From NCBI GenBank assembly GCA_016875095.1, contig VGSG01000011.1:1-64000 (forward strand): a stretch of DNA of 64,000 nucleotides, read 5' to 3'. Positions 18,150 through 26,744 of this stretch are shown here, piece by piece. How positions within the stretch are numbered: the first letter of the stretch is position 1; every line of letters starts with the position of its first letter. The translations under genes were made by a program, and so were the position numbers. The notes below the pieces were generated by a model that worked only from the letters and a program-made list of their open reading frames with translations, ran no database searches and had not been told where the DNA came from. This stretch comes from Deltaproteobacteria bacterium. Its GTDB lineage: Bacteria; Desulfobacterota; Desulfomonilia; Desulfomonilales; Desulfomonilaceae.

Positions 18150-18997
18150 CCTGAAACCTCCTCGACGTGAAGGTCAGGATGAACAAGCTCCTTGAGTTTT
18201 GCGCCGACAGCGTCGCTCAGCGTGACGCCCGCGGACGGACACGACACACATGCCCCGCGCAGGGCCACCAGCACCCGATTCCCGTCCACGTCGATCAGGT
18301 CCACGTCGCCGCCATCCTGCTGGAGCATGGGGCGGATCTCTTTCTCGATCACTTCTTGGATCTTCGCGATCTTCTGGATGTTGGTCATGGGCCGGGCAGC
18401 GGCGGCGGGGGCCTTCTTTTCCTTTCTCAGCTCTCCCCGCACCTGGGCTATGATTTCCTTGATCTTCTCGTGGCACTGGCCGCAACCACCGCCGGCCTTA
18501 GTATAGTTGGTCACTTGTTCGACCGAAGTGAGGTTGTTCTCCCTGGCCACGCTCCGAATCTGTTCGTCAGTCACGCCGAAACATTCGCAGACCAGCTCGC
18601 CTTCCAACTGTTCCTCTGGGGCCGGCTCACCTCGGTAACACGCGACCGCCGCGCGGAACGCGTCGCGTCCCATAACGGAGCAGTGCATCTTCTCGCTCGG
18701 TAAGCCACCCAGATAGTCGGCGATGTCTTGATTGGTTATTTTGAGGGCCTCGTCCACCGTCTTGCCCTTAACCATTTCGGTGAGGGCGCTGCTGGATGCG
18801 ATCGCGCTCCCACATCCGAAGGTCTGGAATCGCGCGTCAATTATGCGGTCGGTCTGCGGGTCGATTTTCAAAAAGAGCTTCAACGCGTCGCCGCACGCGA
18901 GGGAGCCTACCTCTCCCACCGCGTTGGCATCCTCCAGTTGGCCCACATTCCTCGGACTAAAAAAATGCTCTTTCACTTTTTCCGTGTATTCCCACAT
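18146..18997 (-). CDS. nifU: NifU iron-sulfur cluster scaffold protein, three-domain form
   Basis: 283 residues. The N-terminal IscU-like domain (about 1-125) retains the three scaffold cysteines in [17 protein letters not shown] and MHCSVMG. The middle BFD-like [2Fe-2S] domain has CECFG and GGGCGQC (about 138-176). The C-terminal Nfu domain (about 205-283) has the CVSC pair. This full-length form is found in nitrogen fixers and epsilon/deltaproteobacteria. GGGAGAG precedes the ATG by six bases. It is the first gene of nifU-nifS. Confidence 0.96.
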   Translation of the reverse strand: MWEYTEKVKEHFFSPRNVGQLEDANAVGEVGSLACGDALKLFLKIDPQTDRIIDARFQTFGCGSAIASSSALTEMVKGKTVDEALKITNQDIADYLGGLPSEKMHCSVMGRDAFRAAVACYRGEPAPEEQLEGELVCECFGVTDEQIRSVARENNLTSVEQVTNYTKAGGGCGQCHEKIKEIIAQVRGELRKEKKAPAAAARPMTNIQKIAKIQEVIEKEIRPMLQQDGGDVDLIDVDGNRVLVALRGACVSCPSAGVTLSDAVGAKLKELVHPDLHVEEVSG

Positions 18998-19158
18998 GAT
19001 TAACTCTCCCGCCTTGAAGAGATCCGATCCTCAGGAAAATATCAGAGGCAGTGCGCCTCTTCAAGCGCTTTGTAAAACATCCCTTATATATAGACGCACG
19101 CAATCGGCCAAGGGTTCTGGGAGGGACCGAGGCGTGACTCATGGGGTGGCGCGATGGG

Positions 19159-19187
19159 TTGAAGGCCGCGCGCCTCTGTGCTAGCAT
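19159..19187 (+). promoter_or_regulatory. Candidate promoter for the MMPL-LolA operon
   Basis: -35 TTGAAG (19159-19164), 17-base spacer, -10 TAGCAT (19182-19187). The leader to the ATG at 19228 would be about 34 bases. The same -10 hexamer TAGCAT occurs in the tRNA-Ser(UGA) promoter. Confidence 0.5.
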
Positions 19188-19227
19188 CTTTGTTTTGTAG
19201 AGCGTTCGGATCCGACAAGGCCTCGAT

Positions 19228-21804
19228 ATGAAATTGCTGCTTTGGACGCTACACGGCATAAGTCGCGTCGCCAGCGCGTTCCCAATTGCTACCCTGACGG
19301 TCTTCGTGCTGTTGGCCTCGACCGGATTCTACGCCATGCGTTTCATAGACATCACCACGGATCTACTATCCGGAGTGGACGACAAAGAGGCTGTCATCAG
19401 ACTGACCCGTGAGAATACGGATCTCTTCGGAGAGCAGGACTCCGTCATAGTCGTGCTCGAGTTTCCCGGGCCTCCCGGCGAAATAAGGAAGCCTTTCATC
19501 GCAGCCCTCGGAGATGCATTGGCGAAGTTCCCCGGAGTGCGTCGAGTTGTGTACCGATTTCTTGACCCGGAGGATGAAGGACAAATAGCCGAACTGTTCA
19601 CCCACTTTCTCCGAGGGATGAACGAACGTGAGCGCCAGGCGATTCAGGGGATATTCACTCCTCAAGGGATGACGGACGCTCTGCGACGGAATCGGAACCG
19701 GCTGTTCCTGGTGCAGAATCCTTACTTGGAACGGCGGATTCTTGAAGATCCTTTGGAGCTTGGCCAATTCGTGGCCAGCTCGTTCACCAGGCGAGTGGGA
19801 AACATAAGCATTGGGGATATTTACCTATTCATAGCCAGCCCGGACAGTTCCTTATTCCTTATTCAGATCACTCCCGACTTTCATAGCGCGGATGTCGCCA
19901 AGTCCAGAGCGTTTGTCGACCGGCTTCATGAGACGCTCCCTCGTGAAATCGAACGCGTGTCGGCCTCGATCGACGGGGACTCCACCAAGCTAAAGGGGCT
20001 CAAGTGGAGCCTAACCGGCAAGACCGTATTTCAGCATGAGACGGACGTGGTCTTTGATCACGAGACCCTGGCGATTGTTATCGTGGCCTTTCTCCTCGTG
20101 GGGGGTGTCCTGATCTGTGTGTATCGCAGTCTCACCAGGGTCGGCATATTGATCATCCCTATGGTTATCGCGGACGGGTTGACTTATGGGCTGGTGTACA
20201 TAAGCTATTCCCATATCAATCCGGTCGTGATGGGATCGTCCGCCATCATTTTTGGCTTGGGGACGGACTATGTCGTACACTTGTGGGGGAAATTCGGCGA
20301 GGAGTATGACAAGGGCCTGTCGGTTCCCGAAGCCGTCACCAATGTGTGCCAATACGCCGGACCGGCGGTTACAATGGGCGCCCTTACGAACGTTATCGCG
20401 TTTGCTTGTCTTTGTTTTTCCAACCAGCCGGCCATGCGCCAATTTGGATATGTGTGCTCGTTGGGGCTGGCCTTGACTCTCCTTGCCTCACTCTTCCTCT
20501 TTCCGGCGCTGGCCACTCTTCTTGGACGAGCGAAGAGAGATTACTTCCCGAGGTCCAATGTTCGATTCGCCTATTTATCGCAACTTTTCCTTAAGAAGCC
20601 CGGGATCGTAGTGATCATGTGCCCGCTCATCATAGCGATCAGCATAGTATTCAGCCTGCGTCTCTCTTACGAAAAAGACTTGTACAAGGTTTTCTTGGCC
20701 AAGCAAGTGCCCTCGATGGAGGTGGTCCAGAAGATCTCGCAGAAATTTCAATCGAATTTTGCGCAACCAACCTTCCTCTCGTTCGACGTGGACGATCCCG
20801 AGACCGGCATCCTCGTGCAGCGCCAGATCGACAGCATCCTGGAGAGGCTCATGGAGTCAGAGGGTGGGATCTCCACCTTTGACTCGATCTCATACCTCAC
20901 TGCTCCTCGGCCTGTTCAGGAGGCCAATGTCAAGGCCGTTTCCGGCATTGTGGAGAACTGGTCTCAGCTCCAACCGGTTTTTTCGGCTCGACTTGCCATG
21001 CTTGATTTGTCCCCGCAGGCGAACCAGGTTATGATGGAGTCATTCGACAAAACCTTGCGCATCCTCAAAGGGCTCGATGTCATGCCCCTGGCCAAGTCCG
21101 AGACCGGTCCCGGGCGCATGGAGCGCGCCTGGTATCAGGCAAAGGTCGGTGACAAGCACCGATTCCTAACCAAGGTTCGCTATGCCCACTCCGTCGATAA
21201 CCCTGACCGGCTCATGGCAGCCGACCGGAGAATGTTGAAGGCATTGGAGGAAGTTCCGGTTCCTGTGCGTCTTTCCGGCACGAGACAGGTGATGGAGGCG
21301 ATTCTCGGAAGCCTTGTGGGCGAGCTGTTTCGACTGGGTGTTCTCGGCGCCATCGCGGTCTTGGGCTCCTTTCTGTTGATTTACAGGAACCCTTTAGCCA
21401 CGGCTTTGAGCGTGATTCCCATGGCGGGGTCTTTTTGCATTACTCTCGGGGCCCTGGGCGCGTTCGGAATCGGAATACCCTTTTCCATTATAGCAGTCGC
21501 TCCGCTCATCTTCGGCCTGTGCATCGACAGCGCCATGCATGTGGTGATGCGAACCTTCGATGCCAAAGGTGTCTCCGTGGAGCAGATCATGAGGAGCCTC
21601 ACCCCTCCGATCGTGACCAGCACGGTGACTAACGCCTTGGGATTCCTTGCTCTTACCATATCGCAGCAGTATTCGATGCAATTTCTGGGATGGGCTCTGT
21701 TCATCGGCTTGGCCGCCAACTTGTTTTTCACGATCATAACGCTGCCTGCGTTTATGCTATTACTTGAGTCGCGGAGAAAAACGCTCGCGGCCGTAGGAAC
21801 TTGA
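19228..21804 (+). CDS. RND-superfamily (MMPL-type) exporter
   Basis: 858 residues with the duplicated RND plan: one N-terminal helix (about 18-40), a periplasmic loop, five helices (about 285-420), another lone helix (about 447-470), a second loop and five helices (about 700-850). FGLGTDYVVHL and FGLCIDSAMHV are the paired RND motif-D regions with the proton-relay aspartates. Related proteins (HpnN-like and other MMPL exporters) move lipids or hydrophobic compounds to the periplasm or outer membrane. AAGG is seven bases before the ATG. The next gene is a LolA-like lipoprotein that starts three bases after the stop, so the two likely work together. Confidence 0.9.
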   Translation: MKLLLWTLHGISRVASAFPIATLTVFVLLASTGFYAMRFIDITTDLLSGVDDKEAVIRLTRENTDLFGEQDSVIVVLEFPGPPGEIRKPFIAALGDALAKFPGVRRVVYRFLDPEDEGQIAELFTHFLRGMNERERQAIQGIFTPQGMTDALRRNRNRLFLVQNPYLERRILEDPLELGQFVASSFTRRVGNISIGDIYLFIASPDSSLFLIQITPDFHSADVAKSRAFVDRLHETLPREIERVSASIDGDSTKLKGLKWSLTGKTVFQHETDVVFDHETLAIVIVAFLLVGGVLICVYRSLTRVGILIIPMVIADGLTYGLVYISYSHINPVVMGSSAIIFGLGTDYVVHLWGKFGEEYDKGLSVPEAVTNVCQYAGPAVTMGALTNVIAFACLCFSNQPAMRQFGYVCSLGLALTLLASLFLFPALATLLGRAKRDYFPRSNVRFAYLSQLFLKKPGIVVIMCPLIIAISIVFSLRLSYEKDLYKVFLAKQVPSMEVVQKISQKFQSNFAQPTFLSFDVDDPETGILVQRQIDSILERLMESEGGISTFDSISYLTAPRPVQEANVKAVSGIVENWSQLQPVFSARLAMLDLSPQANQVMMESFDKTLRILKGLDVMPLAKSETGPGRMERAWYQAKVGDKHRFLTKVRYAHSVDNPDRLMAADRRMLKALEEVPVPVRLSGTRQVMEAILGSLVGELFRLGVLGAIAVLGSFLLIYRNPLATALSVIPMAGSFCITLGALGAFGIGIPFSIIAVAPLIFGLCIDSAMHVVMRTFDAKGVSVEQIMRSLTPPIVTSTVTNALGFLALTISQQYSMQFLGWALFIGLAANLFFTIITLPAFMLLLESRRKTLAAVGT

Positions 21805-21806
21805 AA

Positions 21807-22643
21807 ATGACCCACAAATCGGCGTCCATAGCGCGCACATTCCTTCTGATCTGGGCTACGCTCACGATGGCCGCGTGCGCCGGGCGCGGACCCGTCCAGA
21901 ATGTGGATAGAGAAAAGCTGATCGAGGGTATGGAGAAGAGAGCCTACCTCGTGAACCGTTTCAGGGCCGACTTCACCCAGACTCGACGGAAACCGGTCTT
22001 TACCGGAGACCTCGTCGTCCAGGGCCGGCTGGTCTTCGAAAAACCCAACAGCTTTAGATTGACCATAATCGGCGACGTCAATTTGGAAATCGTCTCGGAT
22101 GGGAAAACCGTCCAGGTGGTTCATGACCTCCGTGACCAGGAAGTACATCAGATGCAGGGCAACAACGGGTCGTCGCTCCTGGCTGATCCTCTGATACTCC
22201 TATTGGATCATGTGGGGAACGGAGGCATGAGGGGATACTCGATTGTTCAAAAGGAAACCGAAGGGGAATCCGCGGTCATCGAGGTGAAGCCCGAGAATTC
22301 CGCCGCGCTGGAATTGATCCGGACCGCCCTCTTGTTCTTTTCAAAGCAGGGTGACCTCGAGAAGGTGAAAATCATGTTTAGGGACGGAGGCGTAGACGAA
22401 ACCGTGTTCACCTCATGGGCCGCGCTCCCATCGGATGACCCTGATATCGTGCTTCTGCGCCGCCGATTGGAAGAACTCTCCGGCGCGACCGATCCCTCAA
22501 CTCGGGAGAGTCGTCGGGACTGCGCGGGCTGTCTCAAGCATGACTATTTCTTTCCATCGCCCATTCACGAAGCCAATGGCGCACAGCAAGAGGCTGCCAG
22601 CGCACTACACCAGGGCGCGCCCCGATCCAGAAAGAGCAACTAA
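21807..22643 (+). CDS. LolA-like outer-membrane lipoprotein-sorting family lipoprotein
   Basis: 278 residues from an ATG at 21807; a TTG two codons earlier is too close to the AGGA site. The signal peptide ends in TMAAC, a lipobox with the modified cysteine at about 24. The body has the LolA/LolB-type beta fold start, LVNRFRADFTQTRRKP followed by LVVQGRLVFEKPNSFRL and DGKTVQVV. LolA-family proteins bind acyl chains; coupling to an MMPL exporter suggests a lipid handover role. The last about 50 residues after EELSGATDP are low in predicted structure and may be poorly conserved. Confidence 0.82.
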   Translation: MTHKSASIARTFLLIWATLTMAACAGRGPVQNVDREKLIEGMEKRAYLVNRFRADFTQTRRKPVFTGDLVVQGRLVFEKPNSFRLTIIGDVNLEIVSDGKTVQVVHDLRDQEVHQMQGNNGSSLLADPLILLLDHVGNGGMRGYSIVQKETEGESAVIEVKPENSAALELIRTALLFFSKQGDLEKVKIMFRDGGVDETVFTSWAALPSDDPDIVLLRRRLEELSGATDPSTRESRRDCAGCLKHDYFFPSPIHEANGAQQEAASALHQGAPRSRKSN

Positions 22644-22694
22644 CACCGGTTCGCCTTCATGGTTCGTTATAACTTGTCGGCTATGGGACGCGGC

Positions 22695-22916
22695 TCAGGG
22701 TTTGCGCTCAGGAAGGTACAACACGTCCGGGTCGAGCTGGACCGCGTTCCAGGAAGGAGCAAGAAAAAGCGCCTGGTCCCAACCCGAAGATGCCGGTCTC
22801 GCCCAAACACCTTGGCGGGGCGCGGGATGCGCCATGTCAGGAAACGGCTCTCCCTTACGGAAGAATCGAGCTTCCCATCTGGTTCCCTTTACGTTGTAGT
22901 AACGATTGGTTAGCAT
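22695..22916 (-). CDS. Small hypothetical protein, 73 residues
   Basis: I do not recognise it. The ORF starts 11 bases after the stop of the small membrane protein upstream, with GAGG about ten bases before the ATG. It is rich in aromatic residues (NRYYNVKG, WEARFF, SSGWDQALF) and has no signal peptide or membrane segment. The packed arrangement with 22928-23197 and 23211-23564 is the main support; a spurious ORF is possible. Confidence 0.35.
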   Translation of the reverse strand: MLTNRYYNVKGTRWEARFFRKGEPFPDMAHPAPRQGVWARPASSGWDQALFLAPSWNAVQLDPDVLYLPERKP

Positions 22917-22927
22917 TTACCGATCCC

Positions 22928-23197
22928 TCAGGTATGTCCAGCCATCGCACTGGGAAGCGTTTTCCCACGTCGAGCGCCCACGATCGCGGACCGTTCAATG
23001 AGGCCCAATGGGGAGCTGGGGCTACGCCAAGGGCTCTTCAGGTGTTTTCCCCGGAACGCGGCGTAGACAATCAGCGGAGACATAAGAGCGAGCGATATCA
23101 GCCCCAAGACCGCCGCTGCGATAGCCACAGGAATCATGGCCGTCAAGAAGCCGATGGTTCTGATCTGCGCCGCCGGGAAAGAGTTCCTGCTCGCCAA
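22928..23197 (-). CDS. Small single-pass membrane protein, 89 residues
   Basis: Not recognised. A TTG start at 23197 is chosen because a full AGGAGG sits eight bases upstream, and it gives a 13-base gap from the preceding gene instead of a 61-base overlap. One hydrophobic segment (about 15-43, AMIPVAIAAAVLGLISLALM) is followed by a basic tail. The strong ribosome-binding site and tandem placement suggest a real gene; an upstream in-frame start at 23272 is less likely. Confidence 0.5.
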   Translation of the reverse strand: MASRNSFPAAQIRTIGFLTAMIPVAIAAAVLGLISLALMSPLIVYAAFRGKHLKSPWRSPSSPLGLIERSAIVGARRGKTLPSAMAGHT

Positions 23198-23210
23198 TGC
23201 CGCTACCTCC

Positions 23211-23564
23211 TCACCGATGCCGAGCCACCACGTCGAAGCGGTGGCCGCCTCTCGTCTTGATGACTCCCACAATACGGCCCTCAGGGGTCAATTTCCCGTT
23301 GAAAAAATGCCCCTGATGATGGCTCGCGACGATCTGGCCATTGCTCACGCTTCCGGTGAAATGGTACTGATCCTTCTTGCCGAACGGATCGTACACGTAC
23401 GCCACACCGCTGATTTTCGACCCCTGTTGATTCACGTTGGCTTCAATCTTGTGCCCCATGATCCAGGCCACCCACTTGCCCGCCATGTTGGAAGACGCGC
23501 CGGCCAGGGAGCACAAGGCAAGAACCGCCACCAAAGCGACAAGAAGCCGAATCGTTCGGATCAT
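23211..23564 (-). CDS. Small exported protein of unknown function, 117 residues
   Basis: A clear signal peptide (MIRTIRLLVALVAVLALCSLAGA) precedes a beta-rich body of about 95 residues with GKWVAWIMGH, YVYDPFGKKDQYHF and GHFFNGKLTPEGRIVGVI. The alternating pattern looks like a small beta-barrel or sandwich. It resembles the many exported proteins that compare untreated and treated surface (MAGKW... start) but I cannot name a family. It is the first of three small ORFs in a row. Confidence 0.7.
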   Translation of the reverse strand: MIRTIRLLVALVAVLALCSLAGASSNMAGKWVAWIMGHKIEANVNQQGSKISGVAYVYDPFGKKDQYHFTGSVSNGQIVASHHQGHFFNGKLTPEGRIVGVIKTRGGHRFDVVARHR

Positions 23565-23694
23565 GTGAGCCTCCAGTCCAGGGAATCGACAAAGACGGGT
23601 CTTTCCGGATTATCGCTTATAGAGACACGAGACCGGCCGTTTGGTTTCATTCTCAACAGCCATGCCTAGAGCACTTACACGCTCCGACCAACGA

Positions 23695-24084
23695 TCAGGG
23701 CGCGTCAAGGCGAATCGTTCCGGTGAAATAACGGACCGCCTGCCGGGCTCGGCGCCGAGCGTCTTGCCGAGTCCCCGCGACCAAGACCCCAAGAACGGCC
23801 TGCTTGCCCCTGGCCACGATAAAGGACGACTCCAACCCCTTGATCTCGCCGTTCAATTCCAGACTGACCGAGCAATGATCCATGAGCGCCACGCAATCCC
23901 TGTCATCCTCGCTCACAGCAGCCGCGGCGCACTCAATGAGCCCGAGAACCAGGCGCCGGTCCGGACGCGGAACCCCTGGGGGCGCGAAAATCGAAGGAAT
24001 GCCTACTTCAGGCACGACGACAATCAGCTCAAGTTCTTCGGTAAAGATCGCAAGTGGCGTCGGCGGATCGATCCGCAATCTCAT
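23695..24084 (-). CDS. Hypothetical protein coupled to rlmB
   Basis: 129 residues, family not recognised. The ATG overlaps the rlmB stop as ATGA, the usual sign of translational coupling. The N-terminal half is hydrophobic and Val/Pro-rich (ELELIVVVPEVGIPSIF, LVLGLIECAAAAV); the C-terminal half contains SLELNGEIKGLESSFIVARGK and a basic RRRARQAV stretch. No signal peptide, no metal motif. Coupling suggests it is a real protein, perhaps of general housekeeping use. Confidence 0.6.
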   Translation of the reverse strand: MRLRIDPPTPLAIFTEELELIVVVPEVGIPSIFAPPGVPRPDRRLVLGLIECAAAAVSEDDRDCVALMDHCSVSLELNGEIKGLESSFIVARGKQAVLGVLVAGTRQDARRRARQAVRYFTGTIRLDAP

Positions 24085-24923
24085 CCCTTCTTCACCTGCT
24101 CGTCTCGCCGCATAAGGGATTGAGCCGCGCGCTCGCCTGAAGTCCCGGCAGGAAGCACGCTCCCGCGGCTCTCGGTGATTCGCCTTCGCTGAGCTTCAGC
24201 CAGGATGACCGTGGCCGCCTGAGAGACACTGAGGGAGGCAATTCTGCCCCGTAAAGGAATTCGAAAGGTTCCATCGCACCTTTCTCTTACCAAACGCCGC
24301 AGCCCTCTTCCTTCAGACCCGAGAACCACCGCAACCTTTTCGGAGAAATCCACGGAATAGCAACTCTCACCACTGCGCGCGTCAGCGGCGTACACCCAGA
24401 ACGCCTCTTCCTTGAGACGCTCAATCGCCCGCACGAGATTGGTTACCCTGGCCACCGGGAGAATCGCTGACGCCCCGGCCGCAGCCTTCTCCACAGCCGG
24501 CGTCACATGGACGGATCGATCCTTGACCAATACCACGCCGGCTGCTCCCAAACATTCCCCCACCCGAAGAATCGCCCCAAGGTTAGCGGGATCCTGTATC
24601 TGGTCAAGGAGGAGCACAATCGAGGAATCGCGAACCGCTCGCTCAAGGATTTCGGTCAGCTCAGCGTAAGGGAAAGGCCCCACCTTGGCGGCCACGCCTT
24701 GATGATGCGGGGCGCCCACCAGATCGCTCAACGCCCCTGCGTTCACGCGGACAACAGGCGCTTCAATCCGCCCAAGTTCATCGGCCAAGTGAGAACCGAC
24801 CCGTATCTCTCTCGCGAGATAGATCTTCTCAATTGCCCGTCTGCCGGCCTTGATGGTTTCCACTACGGGATGGACCCCATACAGCGCCGGTCTGTCGGGA
24901 GCCGTTCCTGTTTTTCTCTTCAA
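24081..24923 (-). CDS. rlmB: 23S rRNA (guanosine-2'-O)-methyltransferase, RlmB/TrmH family
   Basis: 280 residues. An N-terminal substrate-binding domain opens with LYGVHPVVETIK (about 14-25). The C-terminal SpoU/TrmH knot domain carries LLLDQIQDPANLGAILR (motif 1), VVLGSEGRGLRRL (motif 2) and IPLRGRIASLSVSQAATVIL (motif 3). It methylates a ribose in 23S rRNA, by analogy with RlmB at G2251. The C-terminus has about 30 extra charged residues after the knot. It follows rpoZ by five bases and overlaps the next ORF. Confidence 0.92.
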   Translation of the reverse strand: MKRKTGTAPDRPALYGVHPVVETIKAGRRAIEKIYLAREIRVGSHLADELGRIEAPVVRVNAGALSDLVGAPHHQGVAAKVGPFPYAELTEILERAVRDSSIVLLLDQIQDPANLGAILRVGECLGAAGVVLVKDRSVHVTPAVEKAAAGASAILPVARVTNLVRAIERLKEEAFWVYAADARSGESCYSVDFSEKVAVVLGSEGRGLRRLVRERCDGTFRIPLRGRIASLSVSQAATVILAEAQRRRITESRGSVLPAGTSGERAAQSLMRRDEQVKKG

Positions 24924-24928
24924 TCCCT

Positions 24929-25165
24929 CTACTTGTCCGCGGCGGCCTTATCCGGTGAGCTTTCGAAGTCCCCCCGAGGCTCTCGGGCCCCCACCTTTCC
25001 CGCGGCTATCTCGCGGAGAGCCATAACCACCTCCCGGTTATCCCGGAAAGAAATGGCCAGGGGAGCGCCTCGTTTGAGCTCTTTGGTCCTCTTGGAAGCG
25101 AGGACGACAAGGGCAAAGCGGTTTTCAACTCTCTCTAAACAATCTTCGACGGTTACACGGGCCAT
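24929..25165 (-). CDS. rpoZ: DNA-directed RNA polymerase omega subunit
   Basis: 78 residues. [30 protein letters not shown] and the later [16 protein letters not shown] are the omega signatures. Omega helps assemble RNA polymerase and in many bacteria forms part of a ppGpp site. It lies between yicC (10 bases upstream) and rlmB (5 bases downstream). In most genomes gmk separates yicC from rpoZ; here no gmk is present. Confidence 0.95.
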   Translation of the reverse strand: MARVTVEDCLERVENRFALVVLASKRTKELKRGAPLAISFRDNREVVMALREIAAGKVGAREPRGDFESSPDKAAADK

Positions 25166-25175
25166 GTCCTACTCT

Positions 25176-26054
25176 CTACTCCAGATTCTGCGTTTGCTCT
25201 CGAATCTTTTCCACCTCTGCCTTCATAATCACGACATGAGAGGCAATATCAGTGGAGGCGGATTTGGATCCCAAGGTATTCAGCTCCCGGTGGAGTTCCT
25301 GAAGGAGGAACTCCAGCTTCCGGCCCAGCGGAGACCCCTCGCTGCCGAATGCGAGAAACTGATCCACATGACTTTGGAGGCGTGTCAGCTCTTCAGTCAC
25401 GTCGGCGCGTTCCGCGATGAGCGCCACCTCTTGCATAAGGCGATCCTCGTTGAGTTCCATGCCTCCGGTCAGCTCCTGAATCCGCCGTTCAAGTCGCGCG
25501 CGGGCTTGGGCGGGAACTTGATCCACCAAGGGCGCTACTCGTTCCGCAAGCTCTTTGATCGCGGACAATCTTGAGCGGATATCGTTCCACATTGCCTCGC
25601 CTTCGGTCTTCCTCATATCATTCAGGCCGTCCAGCGCTTCCCGAAGGCTCCTCTCGGCCAACTCCAGTTCTTTCTCGATTTGATCCTCCCGTTCCTGGGG
25701 TGAGACGATCTCTTTGAGGGTGAGCATCTCCGCGACGGTCAAGTCTCCGGCCAATCCAAGGGCGCTCTTGAGTTCCTGCAAACAGCGGTGATAACGTTCG
25801 GCCAGGTCATAATCGACGGTCACATCCATGACCGCGCCCGACGTTCCGTATCGCTGCACAGACACGTCTACCTTGCCACGAGATATATATTCAGCAACGA
25901 TCTTGCGCAGGTGGGGCTCGAAGCCGGTATAAATCCTGGGCAAGCGGATGCTCACGTCCAGAAAGCGGTGGTTGAGCGCGCGGACCTCAGAGATTACCTC
26001 AACGTTGAAATTGCCCTCGCGCCCGCGGCCGAAGCCGGTCATACTCTTTATCAC
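25176..26054 (-). CDS. YicC family endoribonuclease-like protein
   Basis: 292 residues from a GTG at 26054 that overlaps the DUF4416 stop as GTGA, giving the canonical start VIKSMTGFGRG. An ATG 33 bases earlier also has a ribosome-binding site (GGGAGAG) but would overlap the upstream gene by 37 bases. Later blocks are EVRALNHRFLDVSIRLP and the C-terminal GRKLEFLLQELHRELNTLGSKS, the strongest YicC signature. E. coli YicC is reported to be an endoribonuclease. Operon order DUF4416-yicC-rpoZ-rlmB. Confidence 0.93.
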   Translation of the reverse strand: MIKSMTGFGRGREGNFNVEVISEVRALNHRFLDVSIRLPRIYTGFEPHLRKIVAEYISRGKVDVSVQRYGTSGAVMDVTVDYDLAERYHRCLQELKSALGLAGDLTVAEMLTLKEIVSPQEREDQIEKELELAERSLREALDGLNDMRKTEGEAMWNDIRSRLSAIKELAERVAPLVDQVPAQARARLERRIQELTGGMELNEDRLMQEVALIAERADVTEELTRLQSHVDQFLAFGSEGSPLGRKLEFLLQELHRELNTLGSKSASTDIASHVVIMKAEVEKIREQTQNLE

Positions 26055-26593
26055 TCGATTCTTCCGCACAATTTCATCAGCAGGCATTTATAACTCTCCC
26101 GCAGCCTGTTGAGCACGCCGATCATCCGACCATCCGCGTAGTCCGGGTACGTCCATGGTAGCGGACGGAACGTCTTCTTTTCATAAATCAGCGTTAGATC
26201 CGCAAAGATCCCCTGTCCTACATAAATCCGATGCGCTCGATTCTTCCCAGTGGCCAGAACGAAATTTTCCAGGGTCAACAGGCCGGGGTCCAGATTGAAG
26301 ACCCTCTTCCCGCCCTGGGTATATGCCTGTTCTATCTCATTCGTCAAGCGCTTCATATCGGCGATTCGGCCTCTGTCGACAAGATCGCTAAAAACCCAAA
26401 GCCACCTCTCTATGCCGGGGCCCATTTCCGAATCGTAATATGAGGTAAACGTGAACGCGAGAGGGCCCACTTCTTCTTCCAGCGGGCCGAACTCCCGGGT
26501 GAGTCGGCTCAGAGCAGGCCCCGTCGCCTCTCTCCGAGCGCTCAGGACACTGATTACAAGTCGGGCCGGTTCAGGGACCTGAGGAATGCTCAT
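26051..26593 (-). CDS. DUF4416 family protein
   Basis: 180 residues. The core AFTFTSYYDSEMGPGIERWLWVF, the block FNLDPGLLTLENFVLATGKNRAHRIYV and the end TFRPLPWTYPDYAD are characteristic of DUF4416, a family common in Desulfobacterota and other anaerobes. Function unknown. It is the first gene of the operon with yicC, overlapping it by four bases. Confidence 0.85.
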   Translation of the reverse strand: MSIPQVPEPARLVISVLSARREATGPALSRLTREFGPLEEEVGPLAFTFTSYYDSEMGPGIERWLWVFSDLVDRGRIADMKRLTNEIEQAYTQGGKRVFNLDPGLLTLENFVLATGKNRAHRIYVGQGIFADLTLIYEKKTFRPLPWTYPDYADGRMIGVLNRLRESYKCLLMKLCGRIE

Positions 26594-26744
26594 TACCTGC
26601 GTGCCCCGGTTTCGGGCTCGATCAGCTCATACATGGACCTGCGGCCTGCCGGCCAATAGATCCTTCCGGCTCTTCACGAGAAAGGATGCCTAGATGTCTT
26701 CTCCGACACCCGCCCGGGAAATCCGGGGCGTCCTTCAAACACAC

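Noticed and set aside
24507-25574. A 355-codon plus-strand ORF
   Set aside because: It runs antisense across rlmB, rpoZ and yicC, all of which are recognised; high GC produces such shadows.
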